14,389 bases of DNA, taken from Candidatus Gastranaerophilales bacterium (GTDB lineage: Bacteria; Cyanobacteriota; Vampirovibrionia; Gastranaerophilales; CAJFVJ01). Where the stretch lies: NCBI GenBank assembly GCA_028694275.1, contig JAQUTS010000028.1, positions 1-14,389 on the forward strand. Reading direction: 5' to 3'. The position numbers and the translations under genes were made by a program. Shown piece by piece: positions 6,270-13,433 of this stretch. The notes under the pieces are model-generated. The model saw nothing but the letters and a program-made list of their open reading frames with translations, ran no database searches and had not been told where the DNA came from. Within the stretch, counting starts at the first letter, position 1; each line of letters starts with the position of its first letter.

Positions 6270-7697
6270 GTGCAAAGTCATAATATGGTAATCGGTGCAA
6301 TCAACAATTACAATTACAGTATAACAAATCCTGGTTATTCCAAAAAGGATGTAAATTCTGCTGCAACAACAGCACCTATAAATACACCTTCTGCACCTGC
6401 GGCTTCGCAGCCTCAATCACCTTCTATCTCAAAGGATTTGGCTTTTTCAGGGCTTTTCGGGTCTCCTTCCATCAAAGACCCCGAACAAAAAAAGAAATAT
6501 CAAGAAGTTACAAGTGCTGCTGATCCGGAAACCAAAAAACACCTAAAAAATCTTCTTAAAACAGGCCGCCTTTTGAACAAAGATTCAAATGACGGTTCTA
6601 CGACTTTGGATAATTTGCATTTAATAGCAACCACACCACGCCATGGCGGTCTCGATAACAGAGTAATCCTCAGAGAAACCGTAAAAGAACTCGAAAACCC
6701 TTTCATCATTACGCAAAAATTCGGCGATATTCCTCAAGAAATAAACAATCAAATTGTAAACTATGAAAAACAACTCAAAGAAAACAACATCGCTCCTGAG
6801 GGAACAACTCTGAACCCAAAAGAATATGACGTAGAATACAGCAGTACATGCCCTGCGGCCAGTATGCAGTTCAATATAGCAGACAAAAAACCAGCAGAAT
6901 ACGCTCGTATTGCAGCTTCTTTGACATCTCCCGATCCCAAATTCACCAAAAGAGTAAACTTCAAAAACATAGCACCTTCTATGGTCGAATCATTGGAGCT
7001 TTTAAAAGACTTCAAAGCGCAAATCAGAAAACCTGCTGATAGCTGGGAGCACATCGACGTAATTGTCAAACCTGATCAAAACGCAATGATAAGAGCCCAA
7101 ATCCAAAATTCACATCAAGACCCCGGTGAAAGATCTTCTGTGAGCTCACTTATGCAATCAGCTTTTATGAATCTTGGATCTCAAGATGCATACAACTCTC
7201 TAACAGATAAAAGATATGGCAAATTCAGCACCAATAATGAAGGTTTGACCGAATTTGAAAAGAACTTCCTTGAAAGCATAATGGACGATGAACCCAAAAT
7301 TTCTATCGTGTACCAAAACATAGACGATGATCAAAAACTCCAAGGTTATAATTTTGATCACAAAGCCACAGAACAGCATTTGCTTGAATCTTTGAAATCA
7401 GGTTCAAACGTAATTATCGGCATCATAGAGTTTGACGAAAATAAACAAGTAATAGGTGGCCATGAAATAACAGTCATCGGCTCCAAAAAAGATATGAAAG
7501 GGAATGTAAGCTTCATCTGCAACGATACGGATGATAATTACTCAGGCCCTATTATGATAAGATCTGAAGACCTCATCCCCAAAATCCACCATGCCGGCAT
7601 TCCTGCAAAACTTGTAGAACTTCCTAAAGAAAAAGAAGTCGGATATCAGATTTTGGATGATTACAGCAATTTCAAAAAAACTGAAAAAGCCGCATAA
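6270..7697 (+). CDS. Unrecognised protein with a papain/C39-like cysteine-peptidase pattern
   Basis: A 475-residue protein with no recognised family. The first 55 residues are disordered and rich in Ala, Pro, Ser and Thr (TTAPINTPSAPAASQPQ); no signal peptide is visible. A possible catalytic cysteine sits in SSTCPAASMQFN (Cys194). Late in the protein, NVIIGIIEFDENKQVIGGHEITVIG (380-404) puts His399 after a hydrophobic strand, followed 19-20 residues later by FICNDTDDN (Asn418/Asp419). The order Cys, then G-H-x-hydrophobic strand, then N/D at the next strand end is that of papain-fold peptidases such as C39. The gap of about 205 residues from Cys to His is long for C39, so residues 205-370 would be an insertion. 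The gene stands alone, with its own upstream region and a structured non-coding block behind it. The peptidase role is inference and the coding call is firm. Confidence 0.6.
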   Translation: MQSHNMVIGAINNYNYSITNPGYSKKDVNSAATTAPINTPSAPAASQPQSPSISKDLAFSGLFGSPSIKDPEQKKKYQEVTSAADPETKKHLKNLLKTGRLLNKDSNDGSTTLDNLHLIATTPRHGGLDNRVILRETVKELENPFIITQKFGDIPQEINNQIVNYEKQLKENNIAPEGTTLNPKEYDVEYSSTCPAASMQFNIADKKPAEYARIAASLTSPDPKFTKRVNFKNIAPSMVESLELLKDFKAQIRKPADSWEHIDVIVKPDQNAMIRAQIQNSHQDPGERSSVSSLMQSAFMNLGSQDAYNSLTDKRYGKFSTNNEGLTEFEKNFLESIMDDEPKISIVYQNIDDDQKLQGYNFDHKATEQHLLESLKSGSNVIIGIIEFDENKQVIGGHEITVIGSKKDMKGNVSFICNDTDDNYSGPIMIRSEDLIPKIHHAGIPAKLVELPKEKEVGYQILDDYSNFKKTEKAA

Positions 7698-7699
7698 AG

Positions 7700-7725
7700 C
7701 TACGTTCGGCCTTGCAAAAATCCGC
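7700..7725 (+). repeat. 26-bp direct repeat, copy 1
   Basis: CTACGTTCGGCC followed by TTGCAAAAATCCGC, identical to the copy at 7820-7845 and starting three bases after the stop of the 6270-7697 gene. It is richer in CpG steps than its surroundings. Only two copies are in the window, with a 120-base period. Confidence 0.85.
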
Positions 7726-7743
7726 TGTCTTGGATTATTTGCA

Positions 7744-7783
7744 GTTCAAAAGCTTTGAACTCCATTTCGTTTCCTTTGGAAAC
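7744..7783 (+). other. Two small hairpins, possible weak terminator
   Basis: GTTCAAA-AGC-TTTGAAC (7744-7760) and GTTTCC-TTT-GGAAAC (7769-7783) are perfect short inverted repeats lying between the two direct repeats. The second is followed by a broken T-rich run (TTCATTTCTTC). They could end transcription of the upstream gene weakly, or be part of a larger RNA fold. Neither has a proper terminator T-tract. Confidence 0.35.
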
Positions 7784-7819
7784 TTCATTTCTTCAGCTTT
7801 TTCACAAAGACGGCGCTCA

Positions 7820-7845
7820 CTACGTTCGGCCTTGCAAAAATCCGC
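7820..7845 (+). repeat. 26-bp direct repeat, copy 2
   Basis: An exact copy of 7700-7725. It is enclosed by the inverted pair GACGGC (7809-7814) and GCCGTC (7854-7859), which could close a stem around it. Copy 1 lacks these flanks, so the flanks are not part of the repeat. Confidence 0.85.
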
Positions 7846-7883
7846 AAAAGAAAGCCGTCCATATTAGGGCGGCTACTAGACTT

Positions 7884-7925
7884 GGGGAGGAGGTTGGGGT
7901 ATGACCAAAGGTCATACTTATAAGT
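7884..7925 (+). other. G-rich tract joined to an 8-bp hairpin and a palindrome
   Basis: GGGGAGGAGGTTGGGG (7884-7899) is striking in this AT-rich setting and could form a two-layer G-quadruplex. It runs into GTATGACC-AAA-GGTCATAC (7899-7917), a perfect 8-bp stem with a three-base loop, and then the palindrome ACTTATAAGT (7916-7925). There is no T-tract, so this is not a standard terminator. Function unknown. Confidence 0.5.
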
Positions 7926-8075
7926 AAATATTCGGAATCAAAAAGGTATTTCTTTACCTCACAGACTGAATCTACACCCTTTGAAGTATAAAACCTCATT
8001 ATGCTCCCATCGCTTAAAAAAATTGCCTCTATTCTCTATTTCTTATAAGCTAAAAAATAAAAACGGAGACCTAAA

Positions 8076-8528
8076 ATGACAATAATAGAACTCAAAATAG
8101 AAAAACTTCCTCACTGCATATCCTTGCCTGAATATGCCACAAAAGGCGCGGCGGGAATGGATTTGACAGCTGCAATAAAAGAACCGATAACCTTGGGATC
8201 TTTAGATAGAGCTCTTGTGCCGACAGGTATCAAAATCCAACTTCCTAAAGGCTACGAAGCCCAAATCAGAGCAAGATCAGGCATGGCAATAAAACACGGT
8301 ATCACTCTCAGCAACTGTGTGGGTACCATAGATGAAGACTACAGAGGCGAAGTCAAAATCGGTATTATCAATCTTTCAAAAGAAACCTACACCATAAACC
8401 CTGGTGATCGAATTGCACAGATGGTAATTGCAAAAATTGAAAAAGCCACCATCACACCCGTTGTAAGTGTTGATGAAACAGATCGCTCAGCAGGCGGATT
8501 TGGTTCAACAGGCTACAGCGCACTTTGA
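8076..8528 (+). CDS. dut: dUTP diphosphatase (dUTPase)
   Basis: Hydrolyses dUTP to dUMP, keeping uracil out of DNA and feeding thymidylate synthesis; the family is a homotrimer. The 150 residues are a normal length and all five family motifs are present: KGAAGMDL (23-30), [11 protein letters not shown] (66-76), [10 protein letters not shown] (83-92), [10 protein letters not shown] (109-118) and the C-terminal P-loop-like [11 protein letters not shown] (136-146). The catalytic-site aspartate is in motif 3. The ATG follows a GGAG site in ACGGAGACC. The last 16 bases overlap the end of the solute-binding gene on the other strand. Confidence 0.98.
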   Translation: MTIIELKIEKLPHCISLPEYATKGAAGMDLTAAIKEPITLGSLDRALVPTGIKIQLPKGYEAQIRARSGMAIKHGITLSNCVGTIDEDYRGEVKIGIINLSKETYTINPGDRIAQMVIAKIEKATITPVVSVDETDRSAGGFGSTGYSAL

Positions 8529-9718
8529 GCTTCTTGTAGGGCCTTGTCTATAGGTTTTTTGTTCAAAAGAATCAACTGCGTTGTATAATCAATCACTTCA
8601 TTTATTTGCTTTTGATTAGGATAAAGTGCTGATGAGTTTTTGGCTTGTTTAAGCTGGGTGGCGCTTATTTTTCTGCCTTTGTCTATGAGGTTTTTGTCCT
8701 GATAAAAAAACTTATCTGATAAAGCCTTTTTGGTAGACGGCAAAACAGGCGCAAGCTTACAAAATTCGAGCTGATTTTTGTCATTAGTCATATAAAGGGC
8801 AAAATCCATAGCTTCTTTGGGATGTTTTGTTTTAAGCGGAATTATAAGATTCATCAAAGAAATATCCAAAACCCCGTCTTGAAGATTCATTTGCAAAGCA
8901 ACATCGGTGTTTTTGAAAATATCAGGCGCGTTTTGTTTTATAGTTTGTAAAAAATTAGCCCCTGCCTCTAAAACAGCCACATCACCCGACATGTATTTTT
9001 CCAAAGAATCCCTGTGTGTTTGATTAATCGAACCCTTTGGTATAAGCCCCTCTTGATACAAACCACGAAAAAGCGTATACGTCTTGATTGTTTTTGGGCT
9101 TGTAAAAAACTCATCAAGCCCAACTCCTTGTTTTGATAAAACTTTAAGCATCTTACCATCTTCTGCCAAGTTTGGCATAAAGGCATAATGGCCTGTTTTT
9201 TGTTTGATTTTTTTTGCAAAATCAAACATCTCAAAATACCCCTCAGGAGGAGTCAAAAGACCTGCCTGATGGAGTAACTCTTTATTGTAAATAGTAACAG
9301 AAGATGTCAAATACCAAGGCAAAGCATAGTATTTTCCCTCGGTGTTTTTGCAAAGATTCAAAGCAGGTGCGACGTATATTTTTTCAAAATCACCATTCAT
9401 CGTAAGCAAAACTTTCTTTGCTTCCAACGTGGATGCAAATGAAGGATTGAGATTTACAACATCAGGCACATCATCACTCATAACAGCTGACAGTGTGCGC
9501 TTTTCTCCCTCAGAAAAAGGAATATCAATCCATTTAATTTTTATATTGGGATGAGTTTTTTCATAATAAGCAATTTTTTGCATAATATAAGGCGAAAAAT
9601 CATTCAGCTGCAAAGTCCAAAACTCAAGTTCTATGCGGTCATCTTTTTGCTGCTGAGCGCACCCTGCCATAGATATAACCATCAAAAAAATCAGAAATAA
9701 TTTAGCAAAAATTTTCAA
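8513..9718 (-). CDS. Extracellular solute-binding lipoprotein (ABC type, family 1)
   Basis: Periplasmic or surface substrate-binding component of an ABC importer, most like the sugar-binding family 1 (SBP_bac_1). The chosen start is TTG 9718, six bases after GGAGAG. It gives 401 residues beginning [20 protein letters not shown], a compact lipoprotein signal with the modifiable cysteine at residue 20. The frame is open further to an ATG at 9844, but that would overlap rarA by 35 bases and would bury the signal peptide 42 residues inside. The mature part starts with an acidic stretch ([12 protein letters not shown]) and has the typical [11 protein letters not shown] ligand-cleft segment. No permease or ATPase gene is nearby, so it is an orphan here. 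The substrate cannot be told, and sugar is only the family's usual ligand. Confidence 0.88.
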   Translation of the reverse strand: MKIFAKLFLIFLMVISMAGCAQQQKDDRIELEFWTLQLNDFSPYIMQKIAYYEKTHPNIKIKWIDIPFSEGEKRTLSAVMSDDVPDVVNLNPSFASTLEAKKVLLTMNGDFEKIYVAPALNLCKNTEGKYYALPWYLTSSVTIYNKELLHQAGLLTPPEGYFEMFDFAKKIKQKTGHYAFMPNLAEDGKMLKVLSKQGVGLDEFFTSPKTIKTYTLFRGLYQEGLIPKGSINQTHRDSLEKYMSGDVAVLEAGANFLQTIKQNAPDIFKNTDVALQMNLQDGVLDISLMNLIIPLKTKHPKEAMDFALYMTNDKNQLEFCKLAPVLPSTKKALSDKFFYQDKNLIDKGRKISATQLKQAKNSSALYPNQKQINEVIDYTTQLILLNKKPIDKALQEAQSAL

Positions 9719-9724
9719 AATAAA

Positions 9725-9730
9725 CTCTCC
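9725..9730 (-). promoter_or_regulatory. Ribosome-binding site fixing the TTG start at 9718
   Basis: GGAGAG on the minus strand (9730-9725) stands six bases before TTG 9718-9716, directly ahead of a textbook lipoprotein signal sequence. This decides the start against the longer open frame. Confidence 0.75.
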
Positions 9731-9782
9731 GTTACTCCAAAAGATTTCTACACTGCCAAAATCTCTCGTACATGCTAAGATA

Positions 9783-9810
9783 ATTATAATAGATTGGAGC
9801 TTTTTTGCAA
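9783..9810 (-). promoter_or_regulatory. Candidate promoter of the solute-binding gene
   Basis: On the minus strand TTGCAA (9810-9805), a 16-base spacer and TATAAT (9788-9783) form a good housekeeping-type promoter about 65 bases ahead of the TTG start. It overlaps the first base of rarA. A plus-strand TATAAT at 9785-9790 also exists, but it would start the rarA message inside its own ribosome site and lacks a -35 box. The 91-base gap between the two divergent genes must hold both promoters. Confidence 0.5.
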
Positions 9811-11039
9811 TGAACCTTTTTGATGTACTGGAAGAACAAAACAAACAAACTCCCCTGGCAGAACTTATGCGTCCTGTTACTCTTGGAGAATTTTTGGGGC
9901 AAAATCAACTGTTTGGCGAGCATAATGCTGTTTTGAATCTTCTTAATTCAAAAAGACTTTTTTCTTTACTTATTTGGGGAACCCCGGGTTGCGGCAAGAC
10001 AACTCTTGCAAGGCTCATCGCAAAAGAAACAGATTGCAAATTCATCGAACTCTCTGCGGTCACATCAGGAGTAAAAGAACTAAAAGCCTCTGTTGAAGAA
10101 GCTCAAACGGCTCTTCGTAACGGTCAAAAAACCATTGTGTTCATTGATGAAATCCACCGCTACAGCAAAACCCAACAAGATGCCCTTTTACCACATATCG
10201 AAAGAGGCACAATATATCTAATCGGGGCAACGACTGAAAACCCTTCTTTTCAGGTAATTCCTGCTCTTTTATCAAGAACTCAAGTCGTAAGGCTAAACCC
10301 TATTGATAACGATAATATGCTCAAAATCATAAGAAAAGGGTATAAGTATTTGATGGATAAATACGGCAAAGTAACCCTGGATAGCGAAATAGGGGATTTC
10401 ATAGTCAAATACGCCAACGGAGATGCAAGACTTGCCTTGAATCTTGTCGAAAATTCATATTTCGCATCATCATACAAAGACGGTGAAAAATTTCTAACCA
10501 TTGATATCATACAAGAACTGGCCCAATCAAAAGCTATAAAATACGACGTGCAAGAGCACTATGACATAGCATCAGCCTTTCAAAAAAGCCTCAGGGGCTC
10601 TGATAAAAATGCAGCAATATACTGGCTTGCCAAAATGATATCAGCGGGCGAAGACCCAAGGTTTATCGCAAGAAGACTAATTGTCTGCGCTTCAGAAGAT
10701 GTCGGTAATGCAGACCCAAATGCGCTCACTATAGCAATGAATGCATATAAAGCTGTTGAACTCTTAGGGTTGCCTGAGGGCAGAATTCCTTTAGCACAAG
10801 CTGTTGAATACGTTGCAGATGCTCCAAAATCCAACAAATCCTATATGGCAATCAACAACGCTTTATCAGATATTCAAAACGGCCAAAACTACTCTGTACC
10901 GCAGCATTTAAGAGATTCTCACTATAAAGATGCCTCCAAATACGGATTTGGTGAAGGGTATATTTATACTCACAATAATCCTAATGCCAAGCAGAGTTTT
11001 CTTCCTGATGAAATCAAAAACAAAAACTACTTTGAATAA
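9810..11039 (+). CDS. rarA: Replication-associated recombination protein A (RarA/MgsA AAA+ ATPase)
   Basis: Clamp-loader-like AAA+ ATPase acting at stalled replication forks with SSB and RecA. The 409 residues are slightly short of the usual 420-450. Walker A is GTPGCGKTT (57-65), Walker B is IVFIDEIHR (109-117), sensor 1 is GATTENPSF (139-147) and the arginine finger is in LLSR (153-156). The C-terminal oligomerisation part includes KSLRGSDKNAAIYWLAKM (its centre) and ASEDVGNADP, both family hallmarks. The common HRFNK sequence is HRYSK here, a mild change. The ribosome site TTGGAG (9794-9799) is ten bases from the ATG. The gene ends one base from the end of fliD. Confidence 0.96.
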   Translation: MNLFDVLEEQNKQTPLAELMRPVTLGEFLGQNQLFGEHNAVLNLLNSKRLFSLLIWGTPGCGKTTLARLIAKETDCKFIELSAVTSGVKELKASVEEAQTALRNGQKTIVFIDEIHRYSKTQQDALLPHIERGTIYLIGATTENPSFQVIPALLSRTQVVRLNPIDNDNMLKIIRKGYKYLMDKYGKVTLDSEIGDFIVKYANGDARLALNLVENSYFASSYKDGEKFLTIDIIQELAQSKAIKYDVQEHYDIASAFQKSLRGSDKNAAIYWLAKMISAGEDPRFIARRLIVCASEDVGNADPNALTIAMNAYKAVELLGLPEGRIPLAQAVEYVADAPKSNKSYMAINNALSDIQNGQNYSVPQHLRDSHYKDASKYGFGEGYIYTHNNPNAKQSFLPDEIKNKNYFE

Positions 11040-11040
11040 A

Positions 11041-12855
11041 TTATGAAGAGAAGGCTGCTGATTGAGCCTGATATTTACTCATAATAGAATCAAGATTAGA
11101 ATATTGCTTTACCAAAGAAGTCCTTTGAGCATCAAGTCTTCTTTGTTCGGCTTCTATAGAGTCATTCAAATTATCAATGCTGCTTGTCAAAGAATTTGAT
11201 TTGGTGGCAAAAAAGCCTGTATCATAATCCATGTATTGCTTAATTTGAGCTTTTAAATTTTCAAAAACCCCTGTGACTGTTTTGTCTTTTGTCCCGATTA
11301 AAAGTGTCTTAACATCTGTGGGGTTATCACTTAGAGCATTCAAAAATTTAGTCTTATCCAAAGCCAATTTACCATCCGAAGTTGAAAACCCTATCAAAGA
11401 AAGTGACTTATAAGAAAGGTTAGAATCAACAGGTGTCATCATCATCATAGATAATGTTGTCTGCATTGACTTGATTGTATAGTCATTGCTCAAAATCCCT
11501 GAAGTGCTTGAAGTATCCGAACTATCCTCACTTGTATCAACATAAGTATAACCATCAACAGAAGATACAATTGCATTATATGCATCAACAACAGCTTGAA
11601 GAGCATTTGTCAAATCATCCGTGTTATCCGAGATAGAAATTGTCAAAGGCTCATCTGCCGGGGTAACGGATTTCAGGTTAATAGTAACCCCTGTCAAACC
11701 TGTATCTGCAGCAGTAACCTTATTTGATCTGATAGAAATAGTTTTGCCGTCAACAACAATTTCTCCTGATTTTCTTTGGGTTTGAATTTCTGTTTTTACA
11801 ATACCGTTTTCATCAGTCAAGCCAAGACCTGAGAGAAGAGCTTTCCCGCTGAAGAAAATATTATCCGAATAAAAATCATCTTTGGCCTTAATTGTCATGG
11901 TGTTTGTGGTTTGATTGTAGCCCATTTTTACCTGACAATCAGATTCTTCGTTTACTTTGTTCATAATCTGACGCAAAGTAGTATCTGCCGTGACTTCTAT
12001 GTCCAAGCCCCCGATATTGATTGTTTCAGGAAGTGTTAATGTGCTGGCATCAAAACCCAAAAGTCCTATTGAATTATCTGAAATCTTACCGTCAAGATTC
12101 AAACTCGATACCGGTTTGGATGTCATCGTTGTAGAGTCTGCGTTTTTGGTAAAACCAAAAACATCCGCAAAGTTCGATTTGGATTTAGGATACGGGTTTT
12201 TAGGGTTCAAAACCCCACCTTCTACAGTAGAAAAATCAAGGGTAAAAACCCCATTTTCATCAACATTATAACCTATAGAGCCACTTAATCCGGTATCTTC
12301 ATCATCATCATTTTTCAACAAAGCTTTATTCAGCTTTGTCATGTAAGAATCAATTGTATCATCGATTGTAATATCTACGTTTACGTTAACTCCCTTCCCA
12401 TCATCTTTTACAAAAGAAAGGGCAAAAGAACCGTCAATTACACCGATATCATTCAAAGAAATACTCGATGTAATAGGAGAACCCAAATTTGATAACGAAA
12501 CCTGAGCAGGAGTAGCAAGTGAATTAACTTTGATTTCCGCAGAACCTGAAACAGCTCCCTTTCCCGTGGAAACAGTTGCTACAGATTTATCAGAAATATC
12601 AACCGATTTTCTATCAAATAAATCATAAGCATAAATCAGCTTACTGTCTAAGACTTTTTGCATGGCAGAATCAAAACTGCTGTACTTTGTTTTGATTGTG
12701 CTATAGGCACTTTTTTGCTTGGTATAAAGAGTTTGGTCCTCTTGATATTTATTCAGACGTGTTGAATTCTGTGCAATGGTTGCCTCAATCAATTGATCTA
12801 CAGGCAATCCTGACCCCATACCCGAAAAAGTCGCTACAGCAGTACTACTACTCAT
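11041..12855 (-). CDS. fliD: Flagellar filament cap protein FliD (hook-associated protein 2)
   Basis: Forms the cap at the filament tip that folds flagellin monomers as they emerge; exported by the flagellar type III apparatus without a cleaved signal. The 604 residues are within the family range. The N-terminus has SGMGSGLPVDQLIEATI (11-27), the FliD_N hallmark, followed by a helical stretch to about 75. The middle (about 80-400) is beta-rich and rich in Ser, Thr and Asp, as in the variable cap domains. The C-terminus (about 530-600) is coiled-coil again, ending with QYSNLDSIMSKYQAQ. The ATG is preceded by AGGAGG at 12865-12860. It stands alone, away from other flagellar structural genes. 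This agrees with the fliA fragment at the left edge in making the organism flagellated. Confidence 0.95.
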   Translation of the reverse strand: MSSSTAVATFSGMGSGLPVDQLIEATIAQNSTRLNKYQEDQTLYTKQKSAYSTIKTKYSSFDSAMQKVLDSKLIYAYDLFDRKSVDISDKSVATVSTGKGAVSGSAEIKVNSLATPAQVSLSNLGSPITSSISLNDIGVIDGSFALSFVKDDGKGVNVNVDITIDDTIDSYMTKLNKALLKNDDDEDTGLSGSIGYNVDENGVFTLDFSTVEGGVLNPKNPYPKSKSNFADVFGFTKNADSTTMTSKPVSSLNLDGKISDNSIGLLGFDASTLTLPETINIGGLDIEVTADTTLRQIMNKVNEESDCQVKMGYNQTTNTMTIKAKDDFYSDNIFFSGKALLSGLGLTDENGIVKTEIQTQRKSGEIVVDGKTISIRSNKVTAADTGLTGVTINLKSVTPADEPLTISISDNTDDLTNALQAVVDAYNAIVSSVDGYTYVDTSEDSSDTSSTSGILSNDYTIKSMQTTLSMMMMTPVDSNLSYKSLSLIGFSTSDGKLALDKTKFLNALSDNPTDVKTLLIGTKDKTVTGVFENLKAQIKQYMDYDTGFFATKSNSLTSSIDNLNDSIEAEQRRLDAQRTSLVKQYSNLDSIMSKYQAQSAAFSS

Positions 12856-12866
12856 AAAACCTCCTA

Positions 12867-12904
12867 TTATTCCCCAAGATTATAATAAACTTTATACAAA
12901 GTTT
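12867..12904 (-). promoter_or_regulatory. Candidate fliD promoter with a 7-bp inverted repeat and tiny leader frame
   Basis: On the minus strand TATAAT (12884-12879) lies 23 bases before the fliD ATG, and AAACTTT-GTAT-AAAGTTT (12904-12887), a perfect inverted repeat, lies just upstream, where a regulator or a -35 contact could sit. TAAAGTTT also equals the sigma-28 -35 consensus, but the -10 that would pair with it (GGGAATAA, 12 bases on) is poor and would leave no room for the ribosome site. A second AGGAGG at about 12913-12908 is followed by a TTG frame of ten codons (12899-12867) ending just before the fliD ribosome site, possibly a leader peptide. Confidence 0.4.
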
Positions 12905-12952
12905 TATCCTCCTCTAATAAGCGGAAATTACGGAGATTTGAGTTTTTAAAGG

Positions 12953-12989
12953 CAATAAAAAAGAGCAAAGCCCTTCGGTTTTGCTCTTT
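12953..12989 (-). terminator. Rho-independent terminator of the HU gene
   Basis: Minus strand AAAGAGCAAA (12989-12980) pairs perfectly with TTTGCTCTTT (12969-12960). The ten-base loop contains CCGAAGG, and the stem runs into a T-rich tail corresponding to the A run at 12957-12962. It lies about 20 bases after the HU stop and about 100 before fliD, separating the two transcripts. Confidence 0.9.
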
Positions 12990-13010
12990 ATATAAAAATC
13001 AATTAGTAGC

Positions 13011-13283
13011 CTATTTGCAAAGCTCTTTGAATTTTTTACCTGCAGAGAAAGCTGGAACTTTTTTAGCTGCGATTTTGATTTCAGCACCAGTTTGTGGGTT
13101 TCTGCCAGTTCTAGCAGCTCTTTTGCGAGATTCAAAAGTTCCGAATCCAACCAAAGTTACTTTATCGCCTTTTGAAACTGTTGTTTCTACAACAGAAATA
13201 ATTGCGTTCAATACTTCGCCTGCTTCTTTTTGAGATACTTTTGCTACTTTAGCTACTTCTTGTACTAATTGTTCTTTATTCAT
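13011..13283 (-). CDS. hup: HU-family DNA-binding protein
   Basis: Small nucleoid protein that bends and compacts DNA as a dimer. The 90 residues are the full family length. MNKEQLVQEVA opens the two-helix body. GFGTFESRKRAARTGRNPQTG (47-67) contains the family signature, and IAAKKVPAFSAGKKFKELC forms the DNA-gripping arm end. The ATG follows AAAGGAG (13297-13291) by seven bases. It has its own promoter (13317-13344) and terminator (12953-12989), so it is a one-gene unit. IHF is the alternative, but the sequence is a plain HU type. Confidence 0.97.
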   Translation of the reverse strand: MNKEQLVQEVAKVAKVSQKEAGEVLNAIISVVETTVSKGDKVTLVGFGTFESRKRAARTGRNPQTGAEIKIAAKKVPAFSAGKKFKELCK

Positions 13284-13316
13284 TGGAGAACTCCTTTCTT
13301 AAAGTCTACAAAATCT

Positions 13317-13344
13317 ATTATAGTCAGAACGCCTTACATGGCAA
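13317..13344 (-). promoter_or_regulatory. HU gene promoter
   Basis: Minus strand TTGCCA (13344-13339), 16-base spacer, TATAAT (13322-13317): a strong housekeeping-type promoter about 33 bases before the HU ATG, leaving a leader of roughly 27 bases that contains the ribosome site. This is the best promoter in the window. Confidence 0.75.
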
Positions 13345-13410
13345 TAGTTTTAAGATTTTGCAACATTAAAAAACAACCATAATAAGTATTTGTGGTCTAT
13401 CGCATCCTTC

Positions 13411-13433
13411 AAATGCTTGATTTTAAAGCATTT
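13411..13433 (-). other. Stem-loop at the end of the WYL gene
   Basis: AAATGCTT (13411-13418) and AAGCATTT (13426-13433) form a perfect 8-bp stem with a seven-base loop, beginning within the stop codon of the 13433-14356 gene. It may slow or end transcription, but no T-run follows on the minus strand (GAAGGATGCG comes next), so it is not a classical terminator. Confidence 0.5.

Larger units (their letters stand above)
7698..8075. other. 378-bp non-coding block with direct repeat and hairpins
   Basis: No convincing gene on either strand. It holds two copies of a 26-base direct repeat exactly 120 bases apart, two short hairpins between them (7744-7760 and 7769-7783), a longer-range pair GACGGC/GCCGTC (7809-7814 with 7854-7859) enclosing the second copy, a G-rich tract (7884-7899) and an 8-bp hairpin (7899-7917). 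The last 150 bases are plain AT-rich leader to dut, with a weak promoter candidate (TTGCCT at 8023, TATAAG at 8044) and the dut ribosome site (GGAG, about 8065). On the minus strand, 7730-7860 reads for some 40 codons as a charged peptide but lacks a start codon, so it may be a gene remnant or a dispersed repeat. Confidence 0.7.

Noticed and set aside
7700..7845. CRISPR array
   Set aside because: Only two repeat copies with a 94-base gap between them, no further units and no cas genes.
7730..7860. Small minus-strand gene reading ADFCKAERSERRLCEKAE
   Set aside because: About 43 open codons but no start codon or ribosome site; kept only as a note within the non-coding block.
8968..9234. 88-codon minus-strand frame inside the solute-binding gene
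   Set aside because: A shifted frame of a well-supported gene, with an unnatural composition.
9785..9790. TATAAT as the rarA -10 box
   Set aside because: Transcription would begin within the rarA ribosome site and no -35 box is seen; the mirrored minus-strand box has a matching TTGCAA.
9719..9844. 42-residue N-terminal extension of the solute-binding gene from ATG 9844
   Set aside because: It would overlap rarA, has no lipoprotein-compatible N-terminus, and a clear GGAGAG site plus signal peptide start at TTG 9718.
11990..12271. 93-codon plus-strand frame inside fliD
   Set aside because: Antisense to a clear FliD sequence, with no ribosome site or recognisable content.
12866..12896. Sigma-28 promoter for fliD (TAAAGTTT with GGGAATAA)
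   Set aside because: The -10 matches only five of eight bases, the spacing is 12 rather than 11, and the start would fall on the ribosome site.
12914..13150. 78-codon minus-strand frame overlapping HU
   Set aside because: It is out of frame with the firmly identified HU gene, crosses its terminator, and its protein has no family features.
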